Assembly: GCA_030018555.1 (NCBI GenBank)
Contig: JASEHY010000089.1
Coordinates: 1-5,933 of the forward strand
Reading direction: 5' to 3'
From: Planctomycetota bacterium
GTDB lineage: Bacteria; Planctomycetota; MHYJ01; JACQXL01
Length of the DNA: 5,933 nt
This document shows positions 1 to 5,158 of this stretch, piece after piece. Both the position numbers and the translations under genes were made by a program. The stretch's first letter is position 1, and every line of letters starts with the position of its first letter. The notes beneath the pieces were generated by a model. The model was not told the origin of the DNA and made no database searches. It saw only the letters and a program-made list of their open reading frames with translations.

Positions 1-3
1 TCT

Positions 4-51
4 CTGTCCAAAAAGTCCTAAAAAATGGCATTTTTCCGACTTATTGGACAG
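4..51. repeat. Imperfect long inverted repeat at the end of the gap operon
   Basis: CTGTCCAAAAAGTC (4-17) and GACTTATTGGACAG (38-51) are complementary at 13 of 14 positions. Inside them AAAAATG (21-27) pairs with CATTTTT (29-35), so nearly the whole 48 bases fold into one hairpin. It starts 28 bases past the stop codon of the last minus-strand gene and could end that transcript. It has no classic GC stem plus U-tract, so it may instead be a small palindromic element or the edge of an insertion sequence beyond the window. The structure is seen directly; the role is inferred. Confidence 0.5.
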
Positions 52-78
52 CCTGCTATGGAATCCCAGAGTGCGAAG

Positions 79-1383
79 TTACTCTTTCCAGTCTATACGC
101 AACAGGTCATATAATTCTTTCTCTCTTAAGACTATCGCGCCTAAATAGATTGCCTTTTTATAATTCTCGTCTTCCTCAAAATCTTTGCCAACAACGACAT
201 AACTGACCTCATCTGTAACCACAGACAAAACATTGCCACCGAATTCTTCTATTTTTTTCTTGAGGTCTTCTATCAGGTATTTTCCTATGGGTTTGCCGGC
301 GAAAACAAAGGTTTTCAGTCTTTCCCTGTGAAAAACGACACTGTTTACCAAATCGTTGACAGTAATCGGGTCGGCAGGTCGCATAGTGTCTGGTATAATA
401 GCAGCCTGGGAATAATCATCAAAAATCCTGATGACCTTAATTTTACCCTTTTCTTTTTTTACACCACCTTTTACGATGGTAAAGACATCAAAATCCATTC
501 CTTTTATTATGGCATCTTTTGCACCGATATCAATATAGACATACCTGTTAGAAATATCGGCAAGGATAACTTTTCCGTCGCTTTCAATACCTTCTTTGGC
601 TAACTCTAACCTATTTTTAAGGGCTTCTAATCTTTTCTCAAATTCCAGTTTTTCTTTAGCCAGTTCTGCTTTTCTTTTTTCGCCTTTTCTTTCTTCTTCA
701 GCCAATGTAGTATTAATCTGTCTGATACCTTCCTGCAAAACACTCACCTCAATTTCGCCTTGACTGATAATCTGTTTGGTCTCAGCATCTAAAGAAGCAG
801 TTCCCTGTCTGAGTCTGACGATATCAGTTATTTTCCGGTCTATCGTGTTAGGTAATTCTCCCTTTTCATCCTTCGTTCCAACTATTTTAGTTATCTCCTT
901 CCATGAATCATTACGGTTCTTTGCCAATTCATTATTTTTATCTGTCTTCTCTTTAGCAAGTCGTTCCAGGACAGTTATCAATTCTTGGAGGTGAAAGGGT
1001 TTCTTCGGCAATTCTTTTTCAGGCCAGGGGTCATAGCCGGTGACGCCGTAAGTTGCGGACAGGTAATCAATTATCCTATTAAGGAAAGATTTCAGATTAT
1101 CATAGTTATTCCATAATTCCCCCTGGACAATTTTTGTCTCATCTTGAGATAACCAGCCGATACGACTGGCAATGGCGGTAACTTTCTCTTTAGTGCTGTC
1201 CAGTTCTACTTTTTTCTTCTCTGCCTCCTGTTTGGCTTTTTCTAATACCTGTTCCTTTACATTAAAGTCTTTGAGGGTAAAATAAATACCGACTATGGCT
1301 ACTATAATCATAAATCCGGCTAATATCAATACAACAAGAATAGTAGGGTCTTCTGCTTTTTTCCTAATGGCAATTTTAGGCAT
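79..1383 (-). CDS. Membrane-anchored coiled-coil protein with beta-barrel and BRCT-like C-terminal domain
   Basis: A 434-residue protein of unknown function. The basic N-terminus (KIAIRKK) precedes one hydrophobic segment at about residues 14-37, so it should be an inner-membrane anchor with the body outside the cytoplasm. Charged heptad-like stretches at about 38-70 and 205-268 predict coiled coils. Residues about 270-356 (NRYVYIDIGAKD, then GKIKVIRIFDDYSQAAI and DPITVNDLV) look like a small beta-barrel of the kind found at the C-terminus of FlgT-like proteins. Residues 357-434 (FVFAGKP, EEFGGNVLS, DEVSYVVVGKD, AIYLGAIVLREKEL) follow the BRCT pattern seen at the end of NAD-dependent DNA ligase. 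The start lies 2 bases after the stop of the upstream paralogue, implying translational coupling, and no strong Shine-Dalgarno is present. The reading frame and paralogy are secure; the domain names rest on pattern recognition. Confidence 0.85.
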   Translation of the reverse strand: MPKIAIRKKAEDPTILVVLILAGFMIIVAIVGIYFTLKDFNVKEQVLEKAKQEAEKKKVELDSTKEKVTAIASRIGWLSQDETKIVQGELWNNYDNLKSFLNRIIDYLSATYGVTGYDPWPEKELPKKPFHLQELITVLERLAKEKTDKNNELAKNRNDSWKEITKIVGTKDEKGELPNTIDRKITDIVRLRQGTASLDAETKQIISQGEIEVSVLQEGIRQINTTLAEEERKGEKRKAELAKEKLEFEKRLEALKNRLELAKEGIESDGKVILADISNRYVYIDIGAKDAIIKGMDFDVFTIVKGGVKKEKGKIKVIRIFDDYSQAAIIPDTMRPADPITVNDLVNSVVFHRERLKTFVFAGKPIGKYLIEDLKKKIEEFGGNVLSVVTDEVSYVVVGKDFEEDENYKKAIYLGAIVLREKELYDLLRIDWKE

Positions 1384-1385
1384 AT

Positions 1386-2627
1386 CTAATCACCCAAATA
1401 ATATTCCAGACTCTTTCTTGCTTCTTCGTCTTCTATACGAGGAATATTCAGTTTTCTGGTCCAGTCTAAATTTTCCTTATCTCTAACGAAGTCTTCGGGG
1501 TCATCTCCAATCAGGGCGAAATCTGTTCTTAATGATACATCATAAGACCCCTGGGGATTCTTCTCTACAATTACTCCGATATCTGTGAGCCGTTGTTCAA
1601 TCTCATCTTTATCATACCTGAAAGACCCTCTTTTGAATTTCCCAACTAATACTACACGGCGAGGATGGAGAGGATGATAAAAGATATTAGTAATAAAATC
1701 ACCGTCTGTGATAGGGTCGTCTTTGTTTTCTATTTTAGTAATAGATACAAGACTATAAGCATCATAGACTCTTTTTACCTCAACCTGACCCTTCCAATTT
1801 CTGACAAATCCCTGTTGCTGGCGATATGCCATAAATTTCAAGCCAACTCGCACACTATCTTTGCTGCCAAGAGTTATAAAGGCAAATCTGTTTTTTATAT
1901 CAGGGTTAAATATTTTACCGTAACTTTCTATTACATCTCTGCTATATGCTTCTTTAGAAGCGAGTTCCTCAAGAGAGTATCTGGTAATAGAAATAATGTT
2001 CTCCAGAGCGGTAATTTCCTTTTTATATTTCTCCTGAAGAACAGGCAACTTCTCTTCCTGCTTTCTCTTTTCAGTATTTAATTGCTCCTTAAGGAGTAGA
2101 TATTTTTCGTTCTCTTTAGATTTTTTAAGCAATGCCTCTTCCTTTTGTTGCTTTAATTCGGTGATGTATGAATTGTATTTCTCCTCAATTTCTCTCTGAA
2201 ACAATCTTAATGTTACTTCCTGTTTTTCAGAGGTTTTTTTCTCATATGACACTCTGGCTAATTTATAGTCAGAAGTGAACAATTTATCCAATGCTTCATA
2301 GGCAATATTCTCCAGAGTCAGCCCTTTACCCATAAGAGTGTAAGACTTTTTCTTCTCATCCAAATATTTTCCAATATGCTTCTCAATTGTTATTTTTTCG
2401 TTCGGCTCTACCGTCATTACTAAAGGAGAAACCTTCACCCATACAAACTCAACTTCTCTCATTTTGTCTTCAGTTTCTCTGGCAGTCCTATTATGAAAAG
2501 AAGTTTCTTCTTCTACATTCTTAAGTTGTCCTGCCAGAATAAAAAGGGTGGCGAGTCCAATAAAAGATAAAGCGACAAGAATGATGGGAACTACAAGGGT
2601 AATACCAGAATTGATTTTTGGGCTCAT
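1386..2627 (-). CDS. Membrane-anchored coiled-coil protein, paralogue of the downstream gene
   Basis: A 413-residue protein of unknown function from the chosen start (MSPKINSG). This start puts the hydrophobic segment at about residues 8-33. An in-frame ATG at 2654 would add nine residues and overlap the end of gap; neither start has a Shine-Dalgarno. A long charged coiled coil covers roughly residues 120-230. Residues about 237-322 (NRFAFITLGSKDSVRVGLKF, GQVEVKRVYDAYSLVSI, DPITDGDF) align closely with the barrel region of the next gene. The last 91 residues (VVLVGKFKRG, IEQRLTDIGVIVE, RTDFALIGDDPED) are a more divergent BRCT-like module. The gene begins 10 bases after gap and ends 2 bases before its paralogue, so it arose by tandem duplication and is probably cotranscribed. 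The pair may form a heteromeric envelope structure; this is inference only. Confidence 0.82.
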   Translation of the reverse strand: MSPKINSGITLVVPIILVALSFIGLATLFILAGQLKNVEEETSFHNRTARETEDKMREVEFVWVKVSPLVMTVEPNEKITIEKHIGKYLDEKKKSYTLMGKGLTLENIAYEALDKLFTSDYKLARVSYEKKTSEKQEVTLRLFQREIEEKYNSYITELKQQKEEALLKKSKENEKYLLLKEQLNTEKRKQEEKLPVLQEKYKKEITALENIISITRYSLEELASKEAYSRDVIESYGKIFNPDIKNRFAFITLGSKDSVRVGLKFMAYRQQQGFVRNWKGQVEVKRVYDAYSLVSITKIENKDDPITDGDFITNIFYHPLHPRRVVLVGKFKRGSFRYDKDEIEQRLTDIGVIVEKNPQGSYDVSLRTDFALIGDDPEDFVRDKENLDWTRKLNIPRIEDEEARKSLEYYLGD

Positions 2628-2637
2628 ATAGAGTATG

Positions 2638-3639
2638 TTATACGCGGGACGCATAACTAATTATATCTGCAATCCGACAAGAATACGCCCACTCATTATC
2701 ATACCAGCCAAACACCTTTGCCTGGGTTTTATCAATCACTATAGTCGCAAGGGCATCAAAGATACAGGAAGCAGGATTTGCAATAACATCAGAAGAAACT
2801 ATCGGGTCTGTAGTGTATTCCAGATACCCCTTCATTGGTCCCTCTGCGGCTGACTTAAAGGCATTATTTATGGAATCTACGCCAACCTCTTTTTTCAGGT
2901 CAACCACCAAATCAACCAGAGACCCTGTTGGGACCGGCACTCGCACCGCTATACCGTTCAATTTCCCAGCAACCTCTGGAATGACCTCACCGATTGCTTT
3001 CGCCGCCCCCGTAGAAGTAGGGATAATATTCATCGCGGCCGCACGAGCCCGTCGCAGGTCACTGTGGATTAAATCCAGAGTTGACTGGTCGTTAGTATAA
3101 GCATGAATTGTTGTCATCAATCCCCGAACAATTCCAAAATTGTCATTAAGGACTTTGACTAAAGGTGCCAGGGCGTTTGTGGTACAGGAAGCGTTAGAGA
3201 TTATTCTATGTTCTTTCTTGATTGTATGTTCGTTCACGCCCATCACGATTACCGCATCAACCGGCTCTTTAGCCGGCGCGGTAAGCACCACCTTTTTTGC
3301 ACCACTATTAAGATGTTGTTCTAATGCAGACCTTTTAGTATGAACACCGGTTGACTCCACCACCCAGTCAATGTTATATTGTTTCCACGGTAGTTTAGTT
3401 ATATCTTTTTCCGCTACAACATTAATCTTTGTACCGTTCACCCTGAACCCATCACTTTCACCTTCTATAGAGCCATCAAACTTACCATACACAGAATCAT
3501 ATTTCAGAAGATGTGCAAGGGTTTTTACATTAGAGAGGTCATTAATAATCACGACCTCAAATTCAGGTTTCTTACTCATCACCTTAAGTACATTTCGGCC
3601 GATTCTACCAAACCCATTTATGGCTATTCTTGTTGGCAT
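2638..3639 (-). CDS. gap: Glyceraldehyde-3-phosphate dehydrogenase, type I
   Basis: A 333-residue cytosolic glycolytic/gluconeogenic enzyme that oxidises glyceraldehyde 3-phosphate with phosphate and NAD+ to 1,3-bisphosphoglycerate. The Rossmann motif INGFGRIGRN is at residues 7-16, and Asp34 (IINDL) is the usual NAD-preferring residue. The catalytic block SNASCTTNALAPL gives Cys152, with His179 in TTIHAYTND. Phosphate-binding TSTGAAKAIG is at 208-217 and WYDNEWAYSCR is near the C-terminus. All key residues are present. The segment LDLIHSDLRRARAAA has Ile where NAD-specific enzymes usually have Pro (LDLPHKDLRR). The start at 3639 is chosen over an upstream in-frame ATG at 3684 because it begins exactly at the family N-terminus and has AGGAG seven bases upstream. 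The two coiled-coil genes follow at 10 and 2 bases, suggesting an operon, but they have no known glycolytic role. Confidence 0.97.
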   Translation of the reverse strand: MPTRIAINGFGRIGRNVLKVMSKKPEFEVVIINDLSNVKTLAHLLKYDSVYGKFDGSIEGESDGFRVNGTKINVVAEKDITKLPWKQYNIDWVVESTGVHTKRSALEQHLNSGAKKVVLTAPAKEPVDAVIVMGVNEHTIKKEHRIISNASCTTNALAPLVKVLNDNFGIVRGLMTTIHAYTNDQSTLDLIHSDLRRARAAAMNIIPTSTGAAKAIGEVIPEVAGKLNGIAVRVPVPTGSLVDLVVDLKKEVGVDSINNAFKSAAEGPMKGYLEYTTDPIVSSDVIANPASCIFDALATIVIDKTQAKVFGWYDNEWAYSCRIADIISYASRV

Positions 3640-3644
3640 AAATT

Positions 3645-3653
3645 CTCTCCTTT
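3645..3653 (-). promoter_or_regulatory. Ribosome binding site of gap
   Basis: AAAGGAGAG on the minus strand, with its AGGAG core ending seven bases before the ATG at 3639. It fixes the gap start and is the only clear Shine-Dalgarno in the window; the other genes start without one. Confidence 0.85.
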
Positions 3654-3654
3654 T

Positions 3655-3696
3655 ACTGGCTGTTAGTGGCGCCACAGGCGGCACGTTACAGCCAGT
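3655..3696 (-). promoter_or_regulatory. Leader hairpin just upstream of the gap ribosome binding site
   Basis: ACTGGCTGT (transcribed first, 3696-3688) pairs perfectly with ACAGCCAGT (3663-3655) around a 24-base GC-rich loop. The loop contains the self-complementary GTGGCGCCAC (3666-3675). The stem ends one base before the Shine-Dalgarno region. It could protect the 5' end of gap mRNA after separation from rnpB, or tune translation. No T-run follows, so it is unlikely to be an intrinsic terminator. The stem is seen; its function is inferred. Confidence 0.5.
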
Positions 3697-3699
3697 TAT

Positions 3700-3720
3700 C
3701 CCCCGATGTTACATCGGGGG
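3700..3720. repeat. Small palindromic repeat, copy between rnpB and gap
   Basis: A 10-bp perfect palindrome with core CCCCGATGTTACATCGGGG. It is identical to the palindrome at 3870-3890 inside rnpB except for one T-A pair changed to C-G on both arms. It sits about 30 bases past the RNase P RNA 3' end and could act as a transcript-end or processing hairpin. There is no U-tract, so a standard terminator is not supported. Confidence 0.65.
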
Positions 3721-3869
3721 ATTTCCTTGCTGTTAATCCTTCCGATAAACGATAAAAAGCAGGCGATAAGCCGGGTCCTGTCTCCCCGTCCCGGCGGGAC
3801 AGGGTAGCAACCATTTGTCTATTCCCACCATTACTGGAGGGATAAAACGACCTACCTGTGCTTGTCCCC

Positions 3870-3890
3870 CCCCCGACGTTACGTCGGGGG
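3870..3890. repeat. Small palindromic repeat in the P16/P17 arm of RNase P RNA
   Basis: Perfect 10-bp palindrome with core CCCCGACGTTACGTCGGGG, nested in the variable P16/P17 arm between CTTGGTCC and GGGGACAAG and lengthening that helix. It extends into a run of nine identical bases (C on plus, 3866-3874). Compared with the copy at 3700-3720 it shows a compensatory double change, as expected if pairing is what is maintained. Confidence 0.7.
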
Positions 3891-4005
3891 TGGGACGGGC
3901 TCGGACCAAGCCGGTATCGCACTATTTGGTCTTGCTCCGGGTGGGGTTTACCATGCCTCCGATGTTACCATCAGAGCGGTGCGCTCTTACCGCACCTTTT
4001 CACCC

Positions 4006-4284
4006 TTACCCCGCACACAGTTTGCCTATTTGATGCTCTCTACAAGCCGTTCTTTCAATCTTTGGATACCTTCCTTGACCATAATGTTTCAACCTCTTCT
4101 CACGGACTATAGCGTCTTTTTTAGTCTTATAGGCTTCGTAATAGACCAACTCAAAATGGCTCCGTGACTTCGTAGCCGTGGATTCACCTGCATTGTGTTG
4201 GCGAAGTCGTTCTTTTAGGTCATCCGTATAGCCTATATAAAACTTGCTATCTCTCTTGCTCCTGATAAGGTAAACATAATACAT
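4006..4284 (-). CDS. Small GIY-YIG endonuclease-like ORF inside rnpB, apparently frameshifted at its C-terminus
   Basis: A 92-residue frame from ATG 4284 with the single-domain GIY-YIG fold common in uncultured bacteria and related to UPF0213/YhbQ. YVYLIRS at residues 3-9 stands for GIY and FYIGYT at 15-20 holds YIG. Arg26 and His30 lie in LKERLRQHN, and REK supplies the likely metal-binding Glu62. Such proteins nick or cleave DNA, and some relatives act as homing nucleases. After HYGQ the frame loses the family pattern. A tandem AAGGAAGG (4076-4069) explains this: removing four bases gives GIQRLKERLVESIK and a TAG at 4028-4026, an 84-residue protein. The present frame instead reads the 3' stem arm and stops at TAA 4008-4006 in the RNase P core. 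Upstream in-frame ATGs (4386) lie in conserved RNA and are rejected. There is no Shine-Dalgarno, and the start codon lies at the stem edge, so expression is doubtful. Confidence 0.8.
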   Translation of the reverse strand: MYYVYLIRSKRDSKFYIGYTDDLKERLRQHNAGESTATKSRSHFELVYYEAYKTKKDAIVREKRLKHYGQGRYPKIERTACREHQIGKLCAG

Positions 4285-4303
4285 AGGCAAACTGTGTGCG
4301 GGG
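4009..4303 (-). mobile_element. Intervening sequence in RNase P RNA P12: 21-bp inverted repeat enclosing a GIY-YIG ORF
   Basis: The 5' arm (4303-4283 on minus, starting CCCCGCACACAGTTTGCC) and the 3' arm (4029-4009, GGCAAACTGTGTGCGGGG at its end) are perfectly complementary over 21 bp. The intervening loop of 253 bases contains little besides the GIY-YIG reading frame. The block sits where helix P12 lies in A-type RNase P RNA, directly before the conserved GGTAAGGGTGAAA core. P12 is naturally variable and dispensable in many lineages, so an insertion there can be tolerated. The design resembles the IVS elements of bacterial 23S rRNA. Whether the long stem belongs to the element or is the host's own P12 cannot be decided without uninterrupted relatives. 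Confidence 0.8.
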
Positions 4304-4339
4304 CGGTATATTTTCTGTGGCACTTTCCCTCCCATCCGA

Positions 4340-4356
4340 CCCCGATAAAATCGGGG
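4340..4356. repeat. Palindromic tip of RNase P helix P9
   Basis: CCCCGAT-AAA-ATCGGGG, a 7-bp perfect hairpin extending the P9 arm of the RNase P RNA. It shares the CCCCGAT/ATCGGGG arms with the other palindromes at 3700-3720 and 3870-3890 but has a shorter stem. It may be a truncated member of the same family or simply a lineage-specific P9 extension. Confidence 0.5.
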
Positions 4357-4488
4357 TATCGGGTGAGGGCGCCCATTAGGCGTCACCCTGTCCTCTGGAG
4401 CCCGGACTTTCCTCCCGGCACATACAAAATGTGTGCTGGACGGTTGCCTGCCTGCCTTCTCTGGTTTGTTACTCTACCAGTTGTTCAG

Positions 4489-4977
4489 TTACTCACTTAT
4501 GGTAGCCACTATCCCGTGAGGGACTGACAAAACCGGTTCATTCACCTCCCCCTCCAAATTCATTGCCCTATTCGCTAATTTATCTGCAATCTTATTATCT
4601 TTGCGTTCAATCAACTTAAACTCTATCGCTTTAATCTTCTTTATTAACCGTCTTGCTTCTATCGCTAATGGAATAAGACTTCTGCTTCTAATCCTATAAG
4701 TGCCGTTAAGTTGATTTATTATTAATTCGCTATCCGTATATATTACAACCTGCTGGTTGGCTTTAATGCCCTTCCCCTCCCTCCCTTGAGATAACAGATA
4801 TTTCAGGGCTTTGACAAGTGCTTGATATTCAGCAACATTATTAGTCGTCTCGCCTAAATATTCACCTCTTTTAAGAATCTCCTTACCTGATGAATCTTTG
4901 ATATAGACGCCAATTGCGGAAGGTCCGGGATTCCCCCTTGAAGCACCGTCAACATATACTTCTACCTGAGATTTCAT
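4489..4977 (-). CDS. rnhA: Ribonuclease HI
   Basis: A 162-residue RNase HI that cuts the RNA strand of RNA-DNA hybrids, acting in primer removal, R-loop clearance and possibly ribonucleotide repair. The catalytic acids are all visible: Asp10 in VYVDGASRGNPGP, Glu50 in NNVAEYQAL, Asp82 in IYTDSELI and Asp132 in DNKIADKLANRAM. The basic-protrusion handle of E. coli RNase HI and its His-containing loop are not seen. The RKDNKIADKLAN ending resembles the compact type found in Bacillus halodurans and archaea. The start at 4977 is chosen because the family begins immediately; upstream in-frame ATGs at 4992 and 5016 fall in the promoter. No Shine-Dalgarno is present and the predicted transcript starts about five bases before ATG. 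The stop codon is 28 bases from the rnpB 5' end, so the two genes may be cotranscribed. Confidence 0.93.
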   Translation of the reverse strand: MKSQVEVYVDGASRGNPGPSAIGVYIKDSSGKEILKRGEYLGETTNNVAEYQALVKALKYLLSQGREGKGIKANQQVVIYTDSELIINQLNGTYRIRSRSLIPLAIEARRLIKKIKAIEFKLIERKDNKIADKLANRAMNLEGEVNEPVLSVPHGIVATISE

Positions 4978-4987
4978 TATATAACAT

Positions 4988-5016
4988 ATCATACAAAACT
5001 TGACAATTATCGTCAA
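4988..5016 (-). promoter_or_regulatory. Sigma70-type promoter of rnhA giving a near-leaderless transcript
   Basis: On the minus strand TTGACG (5016-5011) is followed, after exactly 17 bases, by TATGAT (4993-4988). Transcription would begin near 4981, about five bases before the ATG at 4977. The -35 box forms one half of an imperfect palindrome, TTGACGATAATTGTCAA (5016-5000), with only one mismatched pair, which could be a repressor site. An alternative TATAAT overlaps the start codon but pairs poorly with any -35. Box match and spacing are seen; activity is inferred. Confidence 0.6.
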
Positions 5017-5039
5017 TAAATATTAGATTTTCCTTACCC

Positions 5040-5108
5040 CGTTAGAAGTAAGTCCTCCGATGTCCATCGGGGGGACTGCCGACGCCTTTTGGCGTCGGAC
5101 TTCTAACG
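5040..5108. repeat. Structured palindromic repeat in the divergent rnhA-mtnA intergenic region
   Basis: The outer arms CGTTAGAAGT (5040-5049) and ACTTCTAACG (5099-5108) are perfectly complementary. They enclose two hairpins: one around CCGATG-TC-CATCGG (5057-5070), extended by AGTCC and GGACT, and one with CCGACGCC-TTTT-GGCGTCGG (5079-5098). The whole folds as a three-way junction on either strand. The first hairpin's CCGATG/CATCGGGGG arms resemble the small palindromes in and after rnpB. Likely a REP-like or miniature palindromic element; it could also help separate the two divergent transcription units. Confidence 0.65.
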
Positions 5109-5158
5109 CGGTCTACACCATTGGCAATGACAATATCATATAAAAAGCAAACCATTAG
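5109..5158 (+). other. mtnA upstream region, no clear promoter or RBS
   Basis: An AT-rich 50-base stretch between the palindromic repeat and the mtnA ATG. TATCAT (5134-5139) and TATAAA (5139-5144) are possible -10 boxes, but no convincing -35 sits at the right distance. There is no Shine-Dalgarno before the ATG, so mtnA, like rnhA, may be translated from a short or unstructured leader. Confidence 0.3.

Larger units (their letters stand above)
3752..4460 (-). ncRNA. rnpB: RNase P RNA, A-type, interrupted at P12 by an ORF-bearing insert
   Basis: Catalytic RNA subunit of ribonuclease P, which removes the 5' leaders of tRNA precursors. Conserved blocks appear in order on the minus strand: GGAGGAAAGTCCGGGCTCC (about 4415-4397), the P10/P11 core GGTAAGGGTGAAAAGGTGCG with GTAAGAGCGCACCG (about 4010-3977), CCCACCCGGAGCAAG and CCAAATAG (about 3946-3923), the L15 CCA-binding GGTAGG (3856-3851), AGACAAATGG (3820-3811) and ACAGGACCCGGCTTATC (3781-3765). 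P1 forms between GAAGGCAGGC (4459-4450) and GCCTGCTTTT (3764-3755), which sets both ends to within a few bases. The gene is about 710 nt against the usual 350-420. P12 carries a 253-nt loop, P9 and the P16/P17 arm carry palindromic tips, and a GC-rich hairpin sits at about 3784-3804 near P19. No separate promoter is evident; it may be transcribed from the rnhA promoter and processed. Confidence 0.95.

Noticed and set aside
1665..2081. A 138-codon plus-strand frame.
   Set aside because: Antisense to the well-supported coiled-coil gene; a mirror of its codon bias.
3640..3684. Fifteen extra N-terminal residues for GAPDH from an ATG at 3684.
   Set aside because: GAPDH starts at MPTRIAINGFG and the good Shine-Dalgarno lies just before 3639; the extension translates the leader hairpin.
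3700..3720. Rho-independent terminator of rnpB.
   Set aside because: The stem is strong but no U-rich tract follows on the minus strand; classified as a palindromic repeat instead.
3784..3804. GC-rich palindrome CCCGTCCCGGCGGGACAGGG as another mobile palindrome.
   Set aside because: It sits where many A-type RNase P RNAs carry a variable P19-like hairpin and does not share the CCCCGAY core, so an ordinary helix explains it.
3958..3976. CCGATGTTACCATC resembling the palindromic repeat.
   Set aside because: It is the normal P13/P14 region of RNase P RNA (TGATGGTAACATCGG on minus), matching the E. coli pattern CTGGTAACAGTCCG.
3686..4167. Several open frames on both strands across the 3' half of rnpB (for example 3686-3922 minus, 3815-4033 and 3862-4167 plus).
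   Set aside because: They overlap conserved structural RNA blocks and resemble no protein family; they are shadows of rnpB.
4285..4386. N-terminal extension of the GIY-YIG frame starting at an ATG at 4386.
   Set aside because: These 34 codons translate conserved RNase P RNA (P7-P9 region) into a low-information peptide; the family begins at MYYVYL (4284).
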